Positions 4,381-6,534 of a stretch of DNA of 6,534 nt are shown piece after piece. The notes under the pieces are model-generated. The model did not search any database. It saw only the letters and a program-made list of their open reading frames with translations, and was not told the origin of the DNA. Positions within the stretch are counted from its first letter, which is position 1. Each line of letters opens with the position of its first letter. This stretch comes from Polyangia bacterium. Its GTDB lineage: Bacteria > Myxococcota_A > Polyangia > Polyangiales > Polyangiaceae. The translations under genes were made by a program, and so were the position numbers. Location: positions 1-6,534 of the forward strand of contig JAUILJ010000471.1 of assembly GCA_030433055.1 (NCBI GenBank), given 5' to 3'.

Positions 4381-6534
4381 ATGTCCTCCGAGATGCCGAA
4401 GGCCTACGAACCCGCCGAGGTCGAACCCCGTTGGTACCAGTACTGGCTCGAGCAAGGCGTATTCCGCGCGAGCACCGACGCCAACGATCAGCGTCCGACC
4501 TACGTCATCTCGATGCCGCCACCCAACGTGACCGGCTCGCTCCACATGGGGCACGCGCTCTACACGATCCAAGACGTCCTGATCCGTCACAAGCGAATGC
4601 AGGGCTACAACTGCCTCTGGCAGCCCGGAATGGACCACGCGGGTATCGCGACCCAGACAGTGGTCGAACGCCAGCTGAAGCGCGAGAATCTCACGCGCCA
4701 CGACCTGGGCCGCGAGAAGTTCCTCGAGCGCGTCTGGGCCTGGAAGGGCGAGAGCGGCGGTCGGATCCTCAAGCAACTCGAGACGCTGGGCTTCTCGGCT
4801 GACTGGGATCGACTGCGCTTCACGATGGACCCCGATCTTGTCCGCGCGGTAACGGAAGCTTTCGTCCGCCTCTACGAGGAAGGGCTGATCTATCGCGACA
4901 CTCGGCTGGTCAACTGGGACGTGGAGGCGCGCACCGTCCTGTCGGATCTCGAGGTCGAGCAGGAGGAGGGGGTGAGTGGTGAGCTGTACGAGTTCGCGTA
5001 CCCCGTAATCGACCCAGCAGGCGATGGGGCCAAGGAGCTCGTCGTCGCCACGACCCGCCCCGAGACCATGCTCGGCGATACGGCGGTCGCCGTGCACCCC
5101 GATGACCCGCGCTACAAGCACCTGCACGGCAAGAAGCTGAAGCACCCCTTCGTAGACCGGGAAGTCCCCATCGTACTCGACGACATCTTGGTGGACATGG
5201 AGTTTGGTACGGGCGCGGTGAAGGTCACGCCTGCTCACGACTTCAATGACTTTGCCACAGGGAAACGCCACGGACTCGAAGAGATCAACATCATGAACCT
5301 GGACGGCACGCTCAACGAGCAGGCCGGAGAGTTCGCAGGGATGGAGCGCTTCGCGGCTCGAAAGGCGGTCAAGCGGCGCCTCGCCGAGCTGGGCCTCGAG
5401 CGAGGTAGCCGCCAGCACACGATGACGCTGCCGCGCTCACAGCGCTCGGGCACCATCGTGGAGCCGATCATCAGCACCCAGTGGTTCGTGAAAATGGAAC
5501 CCCTCGCCAAACCCGCGCTCGAAGCGGTACGTGACGGACGCACGCAGATCCTCCCCGAGCACTGGGTCAAGACGTACAACCACTGGCTCGAGAACATCCA
5601 GGATTGGTGCATCAGCCGCCAGCTGTGGTGGGGGCACCAGATCCCGGCGTGGTTCTGTACGAAGTGCGATCACATCAACGTCGCGCGGGAGGCGCCCAGC
5701 GCTTGCGAGAAATGCCAGCACCAGGAGTTGCGCCAGGACCCCGACGTGCTCGACACCTGGTTCTCGAGCGGCTTGTGGCCCTTCTCCACGCTCGGCTGGC
5801 CGGATGACACGGAGGCGCTGAAGCGCTTCTACCCCTCCAGCGACATGGAGACAGGTTACGACATCCTGTTCTTCTGGGTGGCTCGCATGATGATGATGGG
5901 CCTCCATTTCATGGGCGAAGTCCCTTTCCGCAGGGTATTGCTCCACGGCATGGTCGTCGACGAGACCGGCACGAAGATGAGCAAGGTCAAGGGCAACACC
6001 ATCGACCCGCTCGACTTGATGCACGGCGCGGACTTCAAGGCCGTAGTGGCCAAGGCCTCCCCCGGCGCACCAGAAGCCGAAGCGCTGAAGAAGTTCCAGA
6101 AGGCCTACCCATCGACCGCGAAGATGGGCCAGGGCTTCGAGCCATACGGTGGGGACGCGCTGCGCATGACGCTGTGCAGTTACTCTCCCCAGGCCAAGCG
6201 CATCGCCCTCAGCCCGAAGCGTTTCGAGGGTTACCGGAATTTCTGCAACAAGGTCTACAACGCGGTCCGCTACTCCCTGACGCATATCGAAGGCGCCACG
6301 GTGACCGCGGAGCCACCGCAGGTGTCGTTGCTGATCAATCGCTGGATCCTCTCTCGGCTTGGCAAGGTCGTGGAGCAGTCAACGCGCGGCATCGAAGATT
6401 TCCGCCTGGATGAAGGTACCCAGGCGCTGTACCACTTCCTGTGGGACGAGCTGTGCGACTGGTACCTCGAGGCCAGCAAGCCGGTTTTCCAGAACGGAAC
6501 GGATGCAGAGAAGGAAGAAACCCGGACAACGCTG
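4381..6534 (+). CDS. valS: Valyl-tRNA synthetase, partial (runs off right edge)
   Basis: A class I aminoacyl-tRNA synthetase that charges tRNA-Val with valine in the cytoplasm. 718 residues are visible; bacterial ValS proteins are commonly about 880-950, so the end of the anticodon-binding region and the C-terminal coiled coil are missing. Signatures in order: PPPNVTGSLHMGHAL, with the HIGH motif as HMGH at 55-58; GMDHAGIATQ; the editing domain, with TTRPET at 224-229 and GTGAVKVTPAHD at 276-287, whose D287 corresponds to the aspartate recognising misacylated threonine; DWCISRQLWWGHQIPAW; a zinc-ribbon-like insert with C426-x2-C429 and C442-x2-C445; DVLDTWFSSGLWPFSTLGWP; the KMSKS loop as KMSKV at 532-536; and EGYRNFCNKVYNA, entering the anticodon-binding domain. 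IleRS and LeuRS are excluded by these ValS-specific stretches. ATG 4381 is chosen; an in-frame ATG at 4393 is four codons later, and neither has a Shine-Dalgarno. No T-box leader or attenuator fits in the 92-base upstream spacer. Confidence 0.97.
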   Translation, partial: MSSEMPKAYEPAEVEPRWYQYWLEQGVFRASTDANDQRPTYVISMPPPNVTGSLHMGHALYTIQDVLIRHKRMQGYNCLWQPGMDHAGIATQTVVERQLKRENLTRHDLGREKFLERVWAWKGESGGRILKQLETLGFSADWDRLRFTMDPDLVRAVTEAFVRLYEEGLIYRDTRLVNWDVEARTVLSDLEVEQEEGVSGELYEFAYPVIDPAGDGAKELVVATTRPETMLGDTAVAVHPDDPRYKHLHGKKLKHPFVDREVPIVLDDILVDMEFGTGAVKVTPAHDFNDFATGKRHGLEEINIMNLDGTLNEQAGEFAGMERFAARKAVKRRLAELGLERGSRQHTMTLPRSQRSGTIVEPIISTQWFVKMEPLAKPALEAVRDGRTQILPEHWVKTYNHWLENIQDWCISRQLWWGHQIPAWFCTKCDHINVAREAPSACEKCQHQELRQDPDVLDTWFSSGLWPFSTLGWPDDTEALKRFYPSSDMETGYDILFFWVARMMMMGLHFMGEVPFRRVLLHGMVVDETGTKMSKVKGNTIDPLDLMHGADFKAVVAKASPGAPEAEALKKFQKAYPSTAKMGQGFEPYGGDALRMTLCSYSPQAKRIALSPKRFEGYRNFCNKVYNAVRYSLTHIEGATVTAEPPQVSLLINRWILSRLGKVVEQSTRGIEDFRLDEGTQALYHFLWDELCDWYLEASKPVFQNGTDAEKEETRTTL

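Noticed and set aside
4366..5418. Minus-strand open frame of 350 residues opposite valS
   Set aside because: It lies wholly antisense to well-conserved valS codons. Its composition (repeated Val, Leu, His, Asp, Arg) is the mirror of GC-rich codons, and no domain is recognisable.
5437..6285. Minus-strand open frame of 282 residues opposite valS
   Set aside because: Same reasoning: a shadow of the synthetase produced by high GC at third positions, with no recognisable motif.

Overview
The window is GC-rich with strongly GC-biased third codon positions. It holds six protein genes, two of them cut by the window edges. GC3 bias, an Ala/Pro/Ser-rich lipoprotein linker ahead of pentapeptide repeats, and a receiver-GGDEF gene next to an HDOD gene together suggest a deltaproteobacterium-type organism, most likely Myxococcota (perhaps Polyangiales). 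This placement is inference from style; no rRNA or other phylogenetic marker was compared. There is no sign of a prophage, transposon, CRISPR array, tRNA or rRNA.

Layout. (1) Minus strand, 619 to 1: the N-terminal half of an NhaA Na+/H+ antiporter, running off the left edge. (2) 620-835: a 216-base divergent spacer, with a perfect 12-bp palindrome touching the nhaA start codon and a strong Shine-Dalgarno before the next gene. (3) Plus strand, 836-1426: a pentapeptide-repeat lipoprotein, followed by a convincing intrinsic terminator (1452-1487). (4) Plus strand, 1529-3543: a two-gene unit made of a diguanylate cyclase with a receiver-like domain, then an HDOD protein. The genes are adjacent to overlapping, depending on which HDOD start is used. 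(5) Minus strand, 4288-3545: a glutathione S-transferase-fold protein whose stop lies one base from the HDOD stop. (6) 4289-4380: a 92-base divergent spacer. (7) Plus strand, 4381 to the right edge: valyl-tRNA synthetase (718 residues visible).

No gene-free stretch exceeds 300 bases. nhaA, the GST and valS look like unrelated single-gene units. The one functional module is the cyclase/HDOD pair. The cyclase has every expected GGDEF catalytic and inhibitory-site residue, but its receiver has lost all the phosphorylation residues. It is therefore probably controlled by something other than a histidine kinase, and the co-translated HDOD protein is the obvious candidate partner. This pair is the best lead for something undescribed; the rest of the window is largely ordinary chromosomal housekeeping.
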